A DNA stretch of 64,000 nucleotides from NCBI RefSeq assembly GCF_001718695.1, contig NZ_CP013422.1, positions 372,001 through 436,000 on the forward strand, read 5' to 3'. The position numbers were made by a program, and so were the translations under genes. Source of the DNA: Burkholderia ubonensis (GTDB taxonomy: Bacteria; Pseudomonadota; Gammaproteobacteria; Burkholderiales; Burkholderiaceae). Below the pieces are notes generated by a model, which saw only the letters and a list, made by a program, of their open reading frames with translations, searched no databases and was not told the origin of the DNA. Positions 44,824-54,093 of the stretch are shown here, in pieces (positions within the stretch are counted from its first letter, which is position 1; each line of letters starts with the position of its first letter).

Positions 44824-46467
44824 TTACTTGGCCGTCGTGCCGTCCACCCAGGTATAACCGAGGTTCGTGATGCCGGTCACGAGACTCTGGAAATCCTGCA
44901 ATGCAGGCAGCCGGAGGTCGGGTTCGAGCCAGTACGGATGGAAGAAGAACGACGCGAAGCCGTCGCGCACGGCCAGCCCGTACTGTGCATTGGTCACGAG
45001 CTGCTGCCACGTGTACGTGATGCACGAGAACTGGTCGATACTGCAAATGTTGTACTGGATGCTGCCCAGGTTCTCCGGAATGATCCGCTGTCCGTAGTAA
45101 TCGGAGTTGATGATGTACGGGAAGAACTGCCCGGCCGAAAAGTCCTGGTTGGGTGCGCCGGTGCCGAGCTGTGGATTGGTCGCCGTGTAGTAGACGGCCC
45201 GCTGGAACGTGGTCGGGAACGTCGCGGCCGTCGCCGCCGCCGCCTTGGGCGACACCTGATACTGCGGCGCAGCCCAGCCGACGATCTTGTAGCCGTTGGC
45301 CGTGAACTCGAGCAGCCCGTTCGTCATTCTGTCCTCCGCCCATTGCACCGAGTCCTCGTCGACCGGCCGGTTCTGCACCGCATACCAGAACTCATAGTCG
45401 CTGCCGCTGACGGCAGTCAGCAGATTCGGCGTCGAGTCGTACTGGTGCGTGTAGCCATGCATCACGATCGAGCCGCCGCGCGGGATTGCGTAGTTCAGCG
45501 CATTCTTGAGCCCCGTTGCCTGCGCGAGATGGATGGTCTGTGGCACGCCGCCGTTGTAATAACCGTTCGGGTCGGTATACAGCGGAATGGTCGCCATCGT
45601 GAACTTGATCCTCTTCGAGTACAGGTAGTCGGTGAGCTGCTTCATCGAACTCGTCGTCGTATAGGCGTCGAGGTCCTCGAGACGCACGAGCGCACGATGA
45701 TTCACCGGTGCGTTGGTCTGCAGGATGTCGTGCAGCATGTCGCAGATCACGAGGTAGCGATCCGTCGGCCCGATGTAGGAGAACGGAACGTCGGCGAAGT
45801 ACCAGAGGCGGCCCGAGCGCATCACGTACGGCGCGGTTGCGCCGCTCTGGCTGTTCTTCATCGTGACGAGCACCTGCGCCTTGGTCGCATCGACCACCTG
45901 CGTCAGGCCGACGTCCGGGTCCGCGCTGACGGCGCCGGTCGACGCGTTGTACGCGTAGTACTTCACCATCGGCAGGTTCTTGTAGGTGATCGTGTCGTAG
46001 AAGCCGGGGTTCGGATTGCTCGACGAAGGCGTCGCGTTCAGCCCGGCCAGCCCCTGAAAACTGAACCCGAAGGTCTGGTTGAACGTGTACGCCGTGTTCC
46101 ATGCGAGCTGCCACAGGTTGTACTTGAACCAGACGACCGTCTTCGTGGCGGTCATCACGTCGCTCATGAACGCGGTCGGAATCGGGTTGTTGTAGTAATC
46201 GCCGATGTAGAACGTCACGTCGTGATTGCCGACCATGCCCGACGTGTAGTTCTGGATCGGAACCAGGTCCACGGTCGTATTGAAGTGGCCGAGCAGATTG
46301 CGCAACATGATGCTGTACATCAGTCCGAGCTTCGAATACGGGTCGTTGGCCGGGTTGTCGTAGAGCACGAGCGTGCGGGCAGTGGTGGTCTGCGCGTGGG
46401 CCGTGCCGGGCGTCGCGATTTGCACGAAGCCGGCCAGCAGCGCGATGACGATCAGGATCTTCTTCAT
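44824..46467 (-). CDS. Exported DUF2334 polysaccharide-deacetylase-like protein
   Basis: A 547-residue protein with GGGAGAAACGG upstream of the ATG and a cleavable signal peptide (MKKILIVIALLAGFVQIATP ... AHA). The C-terminal half has DUF2334 landmarks: HRALVRLEDLDAYT (metal-binding Asp pair), IVMHGYTHQY (zinc histidines) and FFFHPYWLEP. These mirror the NodB-like carbohydrate deacetylase fold. The N-terminal half (about 30-270) is a separate alpha/beta domain. It probably removes acetyl groups from an N-acetylated surface sugar, which fits the ManNAc-type glycan expected from NfrB and WecB. It is co-transcribed with a small exported protein 12 bp upstream. Confidence 0.82.
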   Translation of the reverse strand: MKKILIVIALLAGFVQIATPGTAHAQTTTARTLVLYDNPANDPYSKLGLMYSIMLRNLLGHFNTTVDLVPIQNYTSGMVGNHDVTFYIGDYYNNPIPTAFMSDVMTATKTVVWFKYNLWQLAWNTAYTFNQTFGFSFQGLAGLNATPSSSNPNPGFYDTITYKNLPMVKYYAYNASTGAVSADPDVGLTQVVDATKAQVLVTMKNSQSGATAPYVMRSGRLWYFADVPFSYIGPTDRYLVICDMLHDILQTNAPVNHRALVRLEDLDAYTTTSSMKQLTDYLYSKRIKFTMATIPLYTDPNGYYNGGVPQTIHLAQATGLKNALNYAIPRGGSIVMHGYTHQYDSTPNLLTAVSGSDYEFWYAVQNRPVDEDSVQWAEDRMTNGLLEFTANGYKIVGWAAPQYQVSPKAAAATAATFPTTFQRAVYYTATNPQLGTGAPNQDFSAGQFFPYIINSDYYGQRIIPENLGSIQYNICSIDQFSCITYTWQQLVTNAQYGLAVRDGFASFFFHPYWLEPDLRLPALQDFQSLVTGITNLGYTWVDGTTAK

Positions 46468-46479
46468 GGCCGTTTCTCC

Positions 46480-46776
46480 CTATTCGCGTTCCACGTTGCC
46501 GCCAGCCTTCTTGACGGATTTGGGGCTGAACGGCGGGCGGCCGGTCTCCTTGTAGGCCTTTTCCCAATCCTCGTCGGACATGCCGGCCTTCACGCGCACG
46601 TGCGCGGAGCCGTTCGGCAACGGCGGTGGCTTCACCTTGCCGCTGGACGAGCTGCTGGCTTGCTGCGCGTTCGCGGCCTGGAGCGGGCCCGTCACGACGA
46701 GCGCGGACGTCAATGCAACGAGCAGCCCGACGGCGCTCACCCCGGTTCGGAAAGAGTGGTTTCGATGCGAAGGCAT
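46480..46776 (-). CDS. Small exported protein of the polysaccharide locus
   Basis: A 98-residue protein. ATG 46776 is better spaced from AAAGGA than the alternative ATG at 46785. A signal peptide (VGLLVALTSALVVTGPLQAANA) leads to a short mature region with a Ser-rich linker and GMSDEDWEKAYKETGRPPFSPKSVKKAGG. No family was recognised. It is the first gene of the minus-strand operon with the DUF2334 protein, divergent from nfrB, so it is likely an accessory part of the same pathway. Confidence 0.65.
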   Translation of the reverse strand: MPSHRNHSFRTGVSAVGLLVALTSALVVTGPLQAANAQQASSSSSGKVKPPPLPNGSAHVRVKAGMSDEDWEKAYKETGRPPFSPKSVKKAGGNVERE

Positions 46777-47260
46777 GGTGTTCATCCTTTGATAGGCAAA
46801 TTGCGATCGCCTCGTTCGGGAAACGAGCACGACCAGCCCCCCCGATCCGTAGCTGGACTTCATGTCGTGATTTGTTGTGCGCCTGATACCGGATAAGCAA
46901 ATGAAACCGGTCGGCTGTGTTTCAAGCCAGATCCATACCATCCACCGCAAACGCGCGCCGTGCCGGGACGCCGACATCAGCGCCGCGCGGCAAGCCGGAA
47001 TTGCAGCGATAAACGTTGCACGCGCGTAACGCGGGCACAACGCGGGGCCCGACCGCGAGTGCCGCGGCGAACGTCGCGCGACGCACGCGCGGCGCGCTGC
47101 GCACCGCCGCGCGCGGGCCGGCTGGCGGGCGGTTCGAATGGCGGCCCATCATGCCGCCGAGCGCGCCGTGCGCGCCGTTCGTCCGAGCCGCGCGCGGTCG
47201 TGGCCGGCGTCGCTGCGCGGCCGACCTGTCGGGCGGCTTTCACGCGCGGCGCGACCGCAC

Positions 47261-47276
47261 GTTTCAGTGCTGAAAC
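47261..47276. promoter_or_regulatory. GTTTCAG-TG-CTGAAAC palindrome, probable activator site
   Basis: Perfect 7-bp inverted arms, two bases apart, stand out from the CG-rich background. The site is about 80-90 bases upstream of the sigma-54 promoter, the usual place for an enhancer-binding protein. A partial copy is present between wecB and glmS at 57471-57486. Confidence 0.6.
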
Positions 47277-47352
47277 ATTTGGCCTGCCTTCGCGGTGCCG
47301 GCCGCCTGCCGCGCATGCCGGCACCCCGCGAGCGACAAGGATTGCGCGCCGA

Positions 47353-47368
47353 TGGCGCACGACTTGCT
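47353..47368 (+). promoter_or_regulatory. Sigma-54 promoter for nfrB
   Basis: TGGCGCACGACTTGCT matches the -24/-12 consensus (TGGCAC-N5-TTGCW), with GG and GC exactly 10 bases apart. The start codon of nfrB lies about 300 bases downstream. RpoN plus an enhancer-binding protein would control the glycan genes. Confidence 0.65.
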
Positions 47369-47677
47369 TGACGAGTCGTGCGTGCGGACGGCGGTGTACG
47401 GGGGGCCGTGCGACGCGACCGACGCCGGCGGTTTCGCGCGGCCATGACCGCAGCAGTGTGCGGCGTCTCGTTGGAATCAGCGTCGGAAAATTTGCGCGAG
47501 CGCGTCGATGGCGCCTGATGCGTGAGCGTGCGATTCGGCCGCGCGGGCGCCGCTTCAGAGCCGCACGCGCAGCGGGCAGGAACGGAAGGGCAGTTGTACC
47601 GGGGGCGAGGTGGGGCTGCTTATCGGCCTTGCGTCGGCAGGCGCAAACAGCACTGACAAGCGACAATCGCGGAAAAC

Positions 47678-49639
47678 ATGATGAACCATACAATATGGAG
47701 TGCGTATCTGTCGGCACTCGACGTCGTCGCCATCGTGACCGCGATCGTCATCCTGATCAGCACGCTCGACGATCTCACGCTCGATGCCTGTTACTGGTCG
47801 TTCGAAATCCGCCGGGTCCTGCGTCGCGAGAAGGCGCCAGCCATCGACATCGGCATGCTGCGCGCGCTCGACGAGCGTTATCTGGCGCTGATGGTGCCGG
47901 CCTGGAAAGAGTACGACGTGATCGCGAAGATGATCGAGAACACGCTCGCGACCATCGAGTACGAACGCTATGTGATCTTCGTCGGCACCTATCACAACGA
48001 TGCCGAAACTACGGCCGAAGTCGAACGGATGGTTCGACGCTACCCCGGGCGCGTCACGCGCGCGACGGTGCGCAACGACGGGCCGACCTGCAAGGCCGAC
48101 TGCCTGAACTGGATTCTCGATGCGATCCTGCGTTACGAGGACGTCCACCGCATCCAGTTCGCCGGCGTCGTGATGCACGACTGCGAGGACGTGATTCACC
48201 CGGCCGAATTGAAGTACCTGAACCACGCGGTCACGCAGAGCGACCTCGTGCAGCTTCCCGTGCTGTCGTTGCCGCGCAAATGGAACGAGTTCGTCGCCGG
48301 CTGTTACCTCGACGATTTCAGCGAAACGCATCAGAAGGACGTGCCGGTGCGCGCGCGTCTGACCGGCGTCGTGCCCGGCGCGGGCGTGGCGTCGTGCTAC
48401 AGCCGCCGCGCGATCGACGCGGCGATGAAGGCGAGCGGCGGCAACGCGTTCAACACCAGTTCGCTGACCGAGGACTACGACTTCAGCTTCCGGCTGAGGG
48501 ACCTCGGGATGACGGAGACGTTCGCCCGCTTCCCGCTGTCGGACGTCGCGCGCGATGCGCAGGCGCGCAACGCGCGCAAAGGCGCGGCACGTGAGAACCT
48601 GCTCGCGACGCGCGAGTATTTTCCGAAGACGTTCAGAACAGCATACCGGCAGCGCGCGCGCTGGGTGCTCGGCATCGCGTTTCAAGGCTGGGAGCAGCTC
48701 GGCTGGAAAGGCGACCTGCTCACCCGCTACATGTTCTTCCACGATCGCAAGGGCATCGTGACGTCGCTGTTCTCGGTGATCGCCTACGTCGTGCTGCTCA
48801 ATTTCGTGCTGCTTGCCGTCCTCGAGAAAACCGGCCATGCGCTCCCGGCCAGCGTTCATTTCGCGACGAACGGCCCGTGGATCGCGCCGCTGCTGTGGGT
48901 GAACACCTTCATGCTGGTCGCGCGCGCCGGACAGCGCGTGCACTTCGTCAGCAAGCTGAACGGCCCGCTGCAGGGGGTGCTGTCGGTCCCGCGGATGTTC
49001 GTCAACAACATGATCAACTTCTACGCGGTTTGCCGCGCGTGGCGCATCTATCTCGGCCACCTGGTGAGCGGCAAGCCGATCGCGTGGGACAAGACCAGCC
49101 ACACCTATCTGTCGAACGAAGCGCTCGGGAAAGTGCGGCGCAGGATCGGCGAGATCCTGGTCGGCTGGGGCGTGCTGTCGCTCGAGCAGCTGCAGGCATG
49201 CCTCGACAAGCAAGTGACGTGCGGCAAGCGGCTCGGCGAGCTGTTGCTCGACGCGAGCATGCTGTCGACCGAATCGCTCGCCGACGCGATCGCCGAGCAG
49301 GCCGATCTGCCGCGCGTGAGCCTGGGCAACGTTGCTGTCGGCCATTTCGCGGACTCGCTGGCCTTCGAGTTGCAGTACGCGTATCGCGCGATTCCGTTTT
49401 CCACCGCCGACGACGGCACGCTGAACATCGCGGTCGGCCGCCCGCTCACTCAGGACGAACAGGAGGTCGTGCGACGCGGCGCGCGTACCAACGTCGCGTA
49501 CTTCATCGCGTGCGATGCGGAAATTTCCGCCGAACTCGCGCGGCACTCGCGCTTCGTCGAGATCTCGCGGCTACGCGACGGCGACGGCGCGTCGATGCAG
49601 GCATCTGCGGCGATTCGGCCGTCGGGAGAACAGGCATGA
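47678..49639 (+). CDS. nfrB: NfrB-type c-di-GMP-controlled glycosyltransferase
   Basis: A 653-residue inner-membrane processive GT2 glycosyltransferase of the phage-N4 adsorption protein B family. An N-terminal helix (11-29) precedes the catalytic domain, with HDCED (acidic metal site), SSLTEDYDFSFRL (TED) and QRARW (QxxRW). Helices follow at about 365-430. The C-terminus (about 480-590) holds tandem MshEN motifs (RRRIGEILVGWGVLSLEQLQ; GKRLGELLLDASMLSTESLA), which bind cyclic di-GMP. In E. coli, NfrB is activated by c-di-GMP and makes a ManNAc-containing glycan with NfrA. The same is expected here. The stop codon overlaps nfrA (ATGA), and a sigma-54 promoter lies upstream. Confidence 0.9.
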   Translation: MMNHTIWSAYLSALDVVAIVTAIVILISTLDDLTLDACYWSFEIRRVLRREKAPAIDIGMLRALDERYLALMVPAWKEYDVIAKMIENTLATIEYERYVIFVGTYHNDAETTAEVERMVRRYPGRVTRATVRNDGPTCKADCLNWILDAILRYEDVHRIQFAGVVMHDCEDVIHPAELKYLNHAVTQSDLVQLPVLSLPRKWNEFVAGCYLDDFSETHQKDVPVRARLTGVVPGAGVASCYSRRAIDAAMKASGGNAFNTSSLTEDYDFSFRLRDLGMTETFARFPLSDVARDAQARNARKGAARENLLATREYFPKTFRTAYRQRARWVLGIAFQGWEQLGWKGDLLTRYMFFHDRKGIVTSLFSVIAYVVLLNFVLLAVLEKTGHALPASVHFATNGPWIAPLLWVNTFMLVARAGQRVHFVSKLNGPLQGVLSVPRMFVNNMINFYAVCRAWRIYLGHLVSGKPIAWDKTSHTYLSNEALGKVRRRIGEILVGWGVLSLEQLQACLDKQVTCGKRLGELLLDASMLSTESLADAIAEQADLPRVSLGNVAVGHFADSLAFELQYAYRAIPFSTADDGTLNIAVGRPLTQDEQEVVRRGARTNVAYFIACDAEISAELARHSRFVEISRLRDGDGASMQASAAIRPSGEQA

Positions 49640-51330
49640 AACGCTCGACCCGTCCGATCACCGCCGGCCTCGCGCGCTGCGCGCGGCTCAGCGCACTGGC
49701 GCTCGCCATGTCGCTCGCGTGGCAGCCGCCCGCGCACGCTGCCCGGCCGCTCGTCCCCAAAGCGTTCCGGCTGGCCGACGGCGCCTACAAGGCAATCGAC
49801 GCCGGCGACCTGCCCCGCGCGGAGGCGTATGCGTTGCGCGCACTGCAGATCCAGCCGGGCAGCGAGCAGCTCGGACTGTTGCTCGTCGACGTGTACCGGC
49901 GCGAAGGCAAGGTCGACGACGCCGACGCGCTGCTCGAATCGCTGAGCACACGCTTTCCGAACAGCGCGGCCGTGCTCGCGCAGCACGGTTATCTCGCGCA
50001 GCGCCAGATGCGCTACGACGTCGCGTGCCGCGACTTCTCGGCCGCCGTGGCGGGCGGCAAGTGGAGCGCGGAGCAGCAGCGCAACCTGCGGCTCGCATGG
50101 TCGGACAGCGCGCTCGCGGCGAACCGTCCGCATGAAGCGGGCATCGCGCTGGCGCCGCTCGCCGATGAAAAATCCGCGGTGATCCAGGTGCGCATCGCGC
50201 AATTGAGCCTGCAGGCCGGCGATCACGACACGGCGATCCGGATGGCCGAACTGGCCGCCAGCGACGCGGCGACGGACACCGAACGCAACATGGCCGCCGC
50301 GATCGCCGCGCAGGCGCGGCAGGTCGATCGGCCGCCGCAGGCACCGGCCGACGACTCGGCGATGCAGCATCTGCAACACGCGTACGACCTGCTGCGCGAG
50401 CACCGCGATCGCGATGCGCTCGACGCGTTCCAGCAAGGCTTCGCCGGCGGCGCCGGCAACGCGATGAACTATGCGGATGCCGGCTATGCGGCGAAGCGGA
50501 TCGGCCTGAACGACGAATCGGTGCAGATGTTCGAGCACAGTCTCGATGCCGACGAAAGCGAGCACGCGTTCGACACGCAGCGCAAGTTCGGCTATCGGCG
50601 CGAAGTCGAGCAACTGCAGCGCACGTGGGGTTTCGTGCTGAGCGCGCCGTATCAATCGGCCGCGTTCGGCCCGCAAGGAACGATCAGCGTGCTGCAGCCG
50701 GGCGTCGAGGCGTACTGGCAGCCGCCGAAGATCGGCTACCAGAACGGGCGCATCCTGCAGTTCTTCGTGCGCGGTTACGGCACCGCGTACGACGGCAACG
50801 GCAACGTGACCGGCATGCCGACGGTGCAGGGGTCGGTGGGCGTGCGCTACAAGCCGATACCGGATCAGAACGTGGTGATGACCGCCGAGCGGCTGTTCCA
50901 CATCGGCAGCCTGTCGATGACGGACTGGCTGATGCGTTTGGGATATTCGTCGGAAGCGGGCACCGACCTGCGCGTGACCGAGCCGAGCTGGCGCAGCTGG
51001 CAGGCCTATGTAGAAGGCGCCTATTTCATTCACGCGGGGCGCTACATCGTTTATTCGGAGCTGCGCTACGGCCACACGTGGCGTCTGCCGATGCTCGGCA
51101 ATCGTCTGACCGTCTATCCGCACGTCGCGGTGGCGGGCGATCACGACAACCGTGAGAAGGACGAGACGGCGATCGGCGTGGGGCCGGGCATCCAGTTCCG
51201 GTACTGGTTCCGCGAAGGGCGCTATACGGCGCCGGCGAGCTACGTCGATGTGACGGTGCAATACCGGTTTCCGTTGACGTCAGCGGCCCGCGCACGTGGT
51301 CTCGTGGTGCGCGCGACATTGTGGTTCTGA
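49636..51330 (+). CDS. nfrA: NfrA-type outer-membrane glycan secretion protein
   Basis: A 564-residue protein with a signal peptide (LSALALAMSLAWQPPAHAA). TPR-like helices fill about 40-290 (KAIDAGDLPRAEAYALRALQIQPGSEQLG). From about 320 to the end is the NfrA C-terminal domain, an outer-membrane beta-barrel (GVEAYWQPPKIGYQNGRILQFFVRGYGT ... YVDVTVQYRFPL, ending in Phe). It is shorter than E. coli NfrA, mainly in the TPR part. Together with NfrB it should form the export path and surface display site of the glycan, and could serve as a phage receptor. It is translationally coupled to nfrB. Confidence 0.88.
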   Translation: MKRSTRPITAGLARCARLSALALAMSLAWQPPAHAARPLVPKAFRLADGAYKAIDAGDLPRAEAYALRALQIQPGSEQLGLLLVDVYRREGKVDDADALLESLSTRFPNSAAVLAQHGYLAQRQMRYDVACRDFSAAVAGGKWSAEQQRNLRLAWSDSALAANRPHEAGIALAPLADEKSAVIQVRIAQLSLQAGDHDTAIRMAELAASDAATDTERNMAAAIAAQARQVDRPPQAPADDSAMQHLQHAYDLLREHRDRDALDAFQQGFAGGAGNAMNYADAGYAAKRIGLNDESVQMFEHSLDADESEHAFDTQRKFGYRREVEQLQRTWGFVLSAPYQSAAFGPQGTISVLQPGVEAYWQPPKIGYQNGRILQFFVRGYGTAYDGNGNVTGMPTVQGSVGVRYKPIPDQNVVMTAERLFHIGSLSMTDWLMRLGYSSEAGTDLRVTEPSWRSWQAYVEGAYFIHAGRYIVYSELRYGHTWRLPMLGNRLTVYPHVAVAGDHDNREKDETAIGVGPGIQFRYWFREGRYTAPASYVDVTVQYRFPLTSAARARGLVVRATLWF

Positions 51331-51369
51331 GCGGCTGCGCTGACGCCTGGACGGATCGCTACGACGCGA

Positions 51370-52350
51370 TCAGCTGGGCGATTTGAGCGTGATGATCGTT
51401 TGACGCAGCAGCTTGAAGTAGCCGCTCGTCGAATACGGGAGCATCTCCTCGACGTAGTTCCACCAGAAGAACCCGCCGATGAAGCGCGGATCGGTCATGC
51501 TGTTGACCATCGGGTAGTAGGTGGTGATGAGGTTCTGCTGCACCGACGTCGGCGCGGCGATGTCCGACGTGCCGATTTCGCCGAAGCCGACCTTCGCGTT
51601 CGGGAAGATGCTTTCCAGCGCCGCGAAGTCGTTCTTCCACGACGGGCTCAGGCCCGGGCAGTCCTGATACGGGTAGTAGCTGAACAGCGCGTAGTCGGCT
51701 TGCTGGCGCACCGTGGACGACAGGAAATTCGTCGGCCAGGTCTTCCAGTAATCCTGCGGCTTCGCCCAGCAGTTGTTGCCCTTGCTGTCGTCGTTGTAGT
51801 ACAGCGTGATGGCCGTCTTGCCGCCGTTCGATTTCACGATCGTATTGGCCGCGGCGACCATCTGGCCGATCTGCTGCTCTTCCGAGTTGACCACCGTGTT
51901 GGTGCCGTTCGGGTCGTTGCGCAGCCATTCGCCGTTGATTTCGTTCGCGATTTCCCACACGTCGACGGTGTTCTTCAGCTGCGACACCAGTTCCTGCGTG
52001 CGCGCCTGGTACGCCGACAGCGTCGTCGGGAAATAGTACGAATCGTAGATTTCGCCCATCACGTATGCGACCGAGTGCAGGCGCAGCAGCGGCGCGTAGT
52101 AGTCGGCCGCCGACGTGCCCGGATCGAACACGACGCGCACCGTCGGGCGGTACGGCAGGTTCTGCAGCGACGCGACGATCGCATCGAGTTTGGTCAGGTC
52201 GTCCAGCGTGACCCCATAGACGGGGTTCTTCAAAGGCTCGACCTGGGCCTGGGCCGACTGGGACAGCGGCATCAGACCGGCACAAGCCACGCATGCGGCG
52301 ATTGCAGTACGCGAGATAGTTTTCGTCAGCTTAATCAAAACTCGTTCCAT
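51370..52350 (-). CDS. Exported clan GH-A-like glycoside hydrolase
   Basis: A 326-residue protein with a signal peptide (ACVACAGLMPLSQSAQAQ). The catalytic acid/base motif VWEIANEINGEW (N136-E137) and the nucleophile in KVGFGEIGTSD (E258) are placed as in clan A TIM-barrel hydrolases (GH5/GH39-like). It would cut a polysaccharide in the periplasm or outside. It is convergent with nfrA (39 bp between stops) and its promoter faces the motor genes. Matrix-synthesis loci often contain a cognate hydrolase that trims or releases the polymer, and that is the likely role. The exact GH family was not recognised. Confidence 0.75.
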   Translation of the reverse strand: MERVLIKLTKTISRTAIAACVACAGLMPLSQSAQAQVEPLKNPVYGVTLDDLTKLDAIVASLQNLPYRPTVRVVFDPGTSAADYYAPLLRLHSVAYVMGEIYDSYYFPTTLSAYQARTQELVSQLKNTVDVWEIANEINGEWLRNDPNGTNTVVNSEEQQIGQMVAAANTIVKSNGGKTAITLYYNDDSKGNNCWAKPQDYWKTWPTNFLSSTVRQQADYALFSYYPYQDCPGLSPSWKNDFAALESIFPNAKVGFGEIGTSDIAAPTSVQQNLITTYYPMVNSMTDPRFIGGFFWWNYVEEMLPYSTSGYFKLLRQTIITLKSPS

Positions 52351-52724
52351 CCTATGTTCAGAGGAAGCGAGATTTTAGACGAAAATAAAAGCTAATTATC
52401 CGACGATATTGGAAGTAAAGGGGTTCAATGGGCTGTGGCGTCATGCGCGGATGCACGCGCGCCGAGATAAACGAAGCATCCGCAGGCGAATTCGCAAACG
52501 CGTTTTCCGCACGGTCGCGAGCGACGTTCACGCTGTGGAGCGTGTCGTCGCGAGATGCGCTGCGTGCGCGCTCGCGCGACGATCCACTGGTTCGGCTCGC
52601 CCGACGCGCACGCATGCATCGTCGAGCGCCGGCGCACGCATCGCACGAAGTGGACCGTGCGCGAGGCGGCACGCAAACGTTTGGCGTTGATCTCGGCCGG
52701 AAAACCGCAGGAAATTGCTAAAGG
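52351..52724. promoter_or_regulatory. Divergent gap between the hydrolase and the CNB-FliG-like gene
   Basis: 374 bp with an AT-rich segment (52351-52425) next to the hydrolase start, likely its promoter. No sigma-54 pattern with correct spacing was found here in either direction. Confidence 0.45.
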
Positions 52725-54074
52725 ATGCGTGTGGCGATGACGTTAAACGGGAACGGGGAAGACTGTCGATCGCATGCCTCCGACGTGCGACGCGCAGTCC
52801 GCAACAATCAGCGCAGCAGGGGAACCAACTTGAACCGTCAGCAATCTTGGACGCGTACGGCCGCGCCCGGCGAGATCATCTACTCGGAGGGCTTCGCCGG
52901 CGAGCCCGTCATCTATCTGATCGCGGAGGGCAAGATCGAGCTGTCGACGCGTTGCGAGGACAAACGCATCGTCATCGGCACGCTCGGGCGCGGCGACTTT
53001 TTCGGCGAAGCGGCGCTGCTCGGGGCAGAGCCGCGCGCGCACACCGCGAAGGCGCTCACGTTCTGTCAGCTCACCGTCGTGCCGGCGGAGGTGCTGGACG
53101 ACGAAATCGGGCGCGTGTCCGCGCTGCTTCGCCATATCGTGCGCACGATGATCCGCCGCGTGAAGCGCAAGGACGACCAGCTCGCGACCTACACGCACGC
53201 GGATTTCCTGCCCGGCGTGCTGTCCTATGCGCACGTGCTCTCGCTGATGGCGGGCGGGGAGCGCCGCGGCGGCGACGAAGCGTGGGCGCGCCGGCCGATG
53301 CAGGCGTATGCCGAGCAGGCGTCGGTGCCGCTCGCCGACGTGATCAGGAAATGCCGCGCGGTCGCCGGGCATTCGCGTCCGCACGTGATGGCGATGCTCA
53401 AGCGCATGGAGAAGCTCAATCTCGTCACGATCGAGGCCGCGCAGGCGGATCAACTGAGCGGCGGGGCCGCCGATTACGCGGCGTCCGCCGACGCGCGCCA
53501 GGTCGTGACCTTCGACGCCGCCCGCATTACCGACCGCGCGCAGCAGGTCGCGGATCACGAGCTCGACCTGTCGATCAGCAGCGAACTCGAGCTGATCGAG
53601 CTCGCCGATCTCGAATCGCTGATCGGCGTCGAGAAGAAGCTGCTGCTCAACAAGCTGTCTCACGGCGAGATCGCGGACGAAGTGTTCGCGTTCCGCAAGT
53701 CGAAGGTGCTCAATTACGTCGAGCAGAAGGGCGTCGCGTACTTTACGCGGCGCAACGTCCGGCGCGGCGGCGAGCTCAACGCGCTGGAGGACCTGGCCTG
53801 GGTCGACCAGCGCACGCTGTTCGAGGTCGTCAGCGCGTTCGATACGTACGACCTCGCGAAGCTGCTCGCGAGCGCGGACGATCAGGCGGTCGTCGACCGG
53901 CTGTTCTCGGTGATGACCGAGACGCGCCGCAACGAGGTCTCGTGGGTCATGCGCCGCGACATCAAGATCGATCCGGTCGAGGTCGGCGACATCGAACAGC
54001 GGCTGCTGGATGCCGTGCGCGCGCTCAAGGGGCCGGCCGCCGCCGCGGCGAACCTTCCCGATCAGGCGGCGTGA
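52725..54074 (+). CDS. Cyclic-nucleotide-binding protein with FliG-C-like tail
   Basis: A 449-residue cytoplasmic protein. Residues about 40-145 are a cyclic-nucleotide-binding domain (PGEIIYSEGFAGEPVIYLIAEGKIEL; phosphate cassette GEAALLGAEPRAHTA with the Glu and Arg kept). Residues 150-245 look Crp-like helical. The last 85 residues (LEDLAWVDQRTLFEVVSAFD ... LFSVMTETRRNEVSWVMRRDI) align by eye with the torque-generating C-terminal domain of flagellar FliG (FEDLVDLDDRSIQQLL pattern). MotA- and MotB-like genes follow at once. It could be a soluble rotor or regulator that connects a nucleotide signal to that motor. ATG 52725 is used; ATG 52737 is possible. I know of no characterised protein of this layout. 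Confidence 0.75.
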   Translation: MRVAMTLNGNGEDCRSHASDVRRAVRNNQRSRGTNLNRQQSWTRTAAPGEIIYSEGFAGEPVIYLIAEGKIELSTRCEDKRIVIGTLGRGDFFGEAALLGAEPRAHTAKALTFCQLTVVPAEVLDDEIGRVSALLRHIVRTMIRRVKRKDDQLATYTHADFLPGVLSYAHVLSLMAGGERRGGDEAWARRPMQAYAEQASVPLADVIRKCRAVAGHSRPHVMAMLKRMEKLNLVTIEAAQADQLSGGAADYAASADARQVVTFDAARITDRAQQVADHELDLSISSELELIELADLESLIGVEKKLLLNKLSHGEIADEVFAFRKSKVLNYVEQKGVAYFTRRNVRRGGELNALEDLAWVDQRTLFEVVSAFDTYDLAKLLASADDQAVVDRLFSVMTETRRNEVSWVMRRDIKIDPVEVGDIEQRLLDAVRALKGPAAAAANLPDQAA

Positions 54075-54093
54075 GCGCCGGCCGGAGAGAGAC

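Larger units (their letters stand above)
46777..47677. promoter_or_regulatory. Long divergent control region before nfrB
   Basis: A 900-bp gap between the deacetylase operon (minus) and nfrB (plus). It is very GC-rich with long CGCG tracts and no believable gene. Two specific signals are listed separately: a palindrome at 47261 and a sigma-54 promoter at 47353. A leader of about 300 bases before nfrB is implied. Confidence 0.6.

Noticed and set aside
46922..47717. Several open frames of 60-250 codons in the nfrB upstream region
   Set aside because: All are Arg/Ala-rich frames in CG-repeat DNA without ribosome sites or homology; the region is better explained as regulatory.
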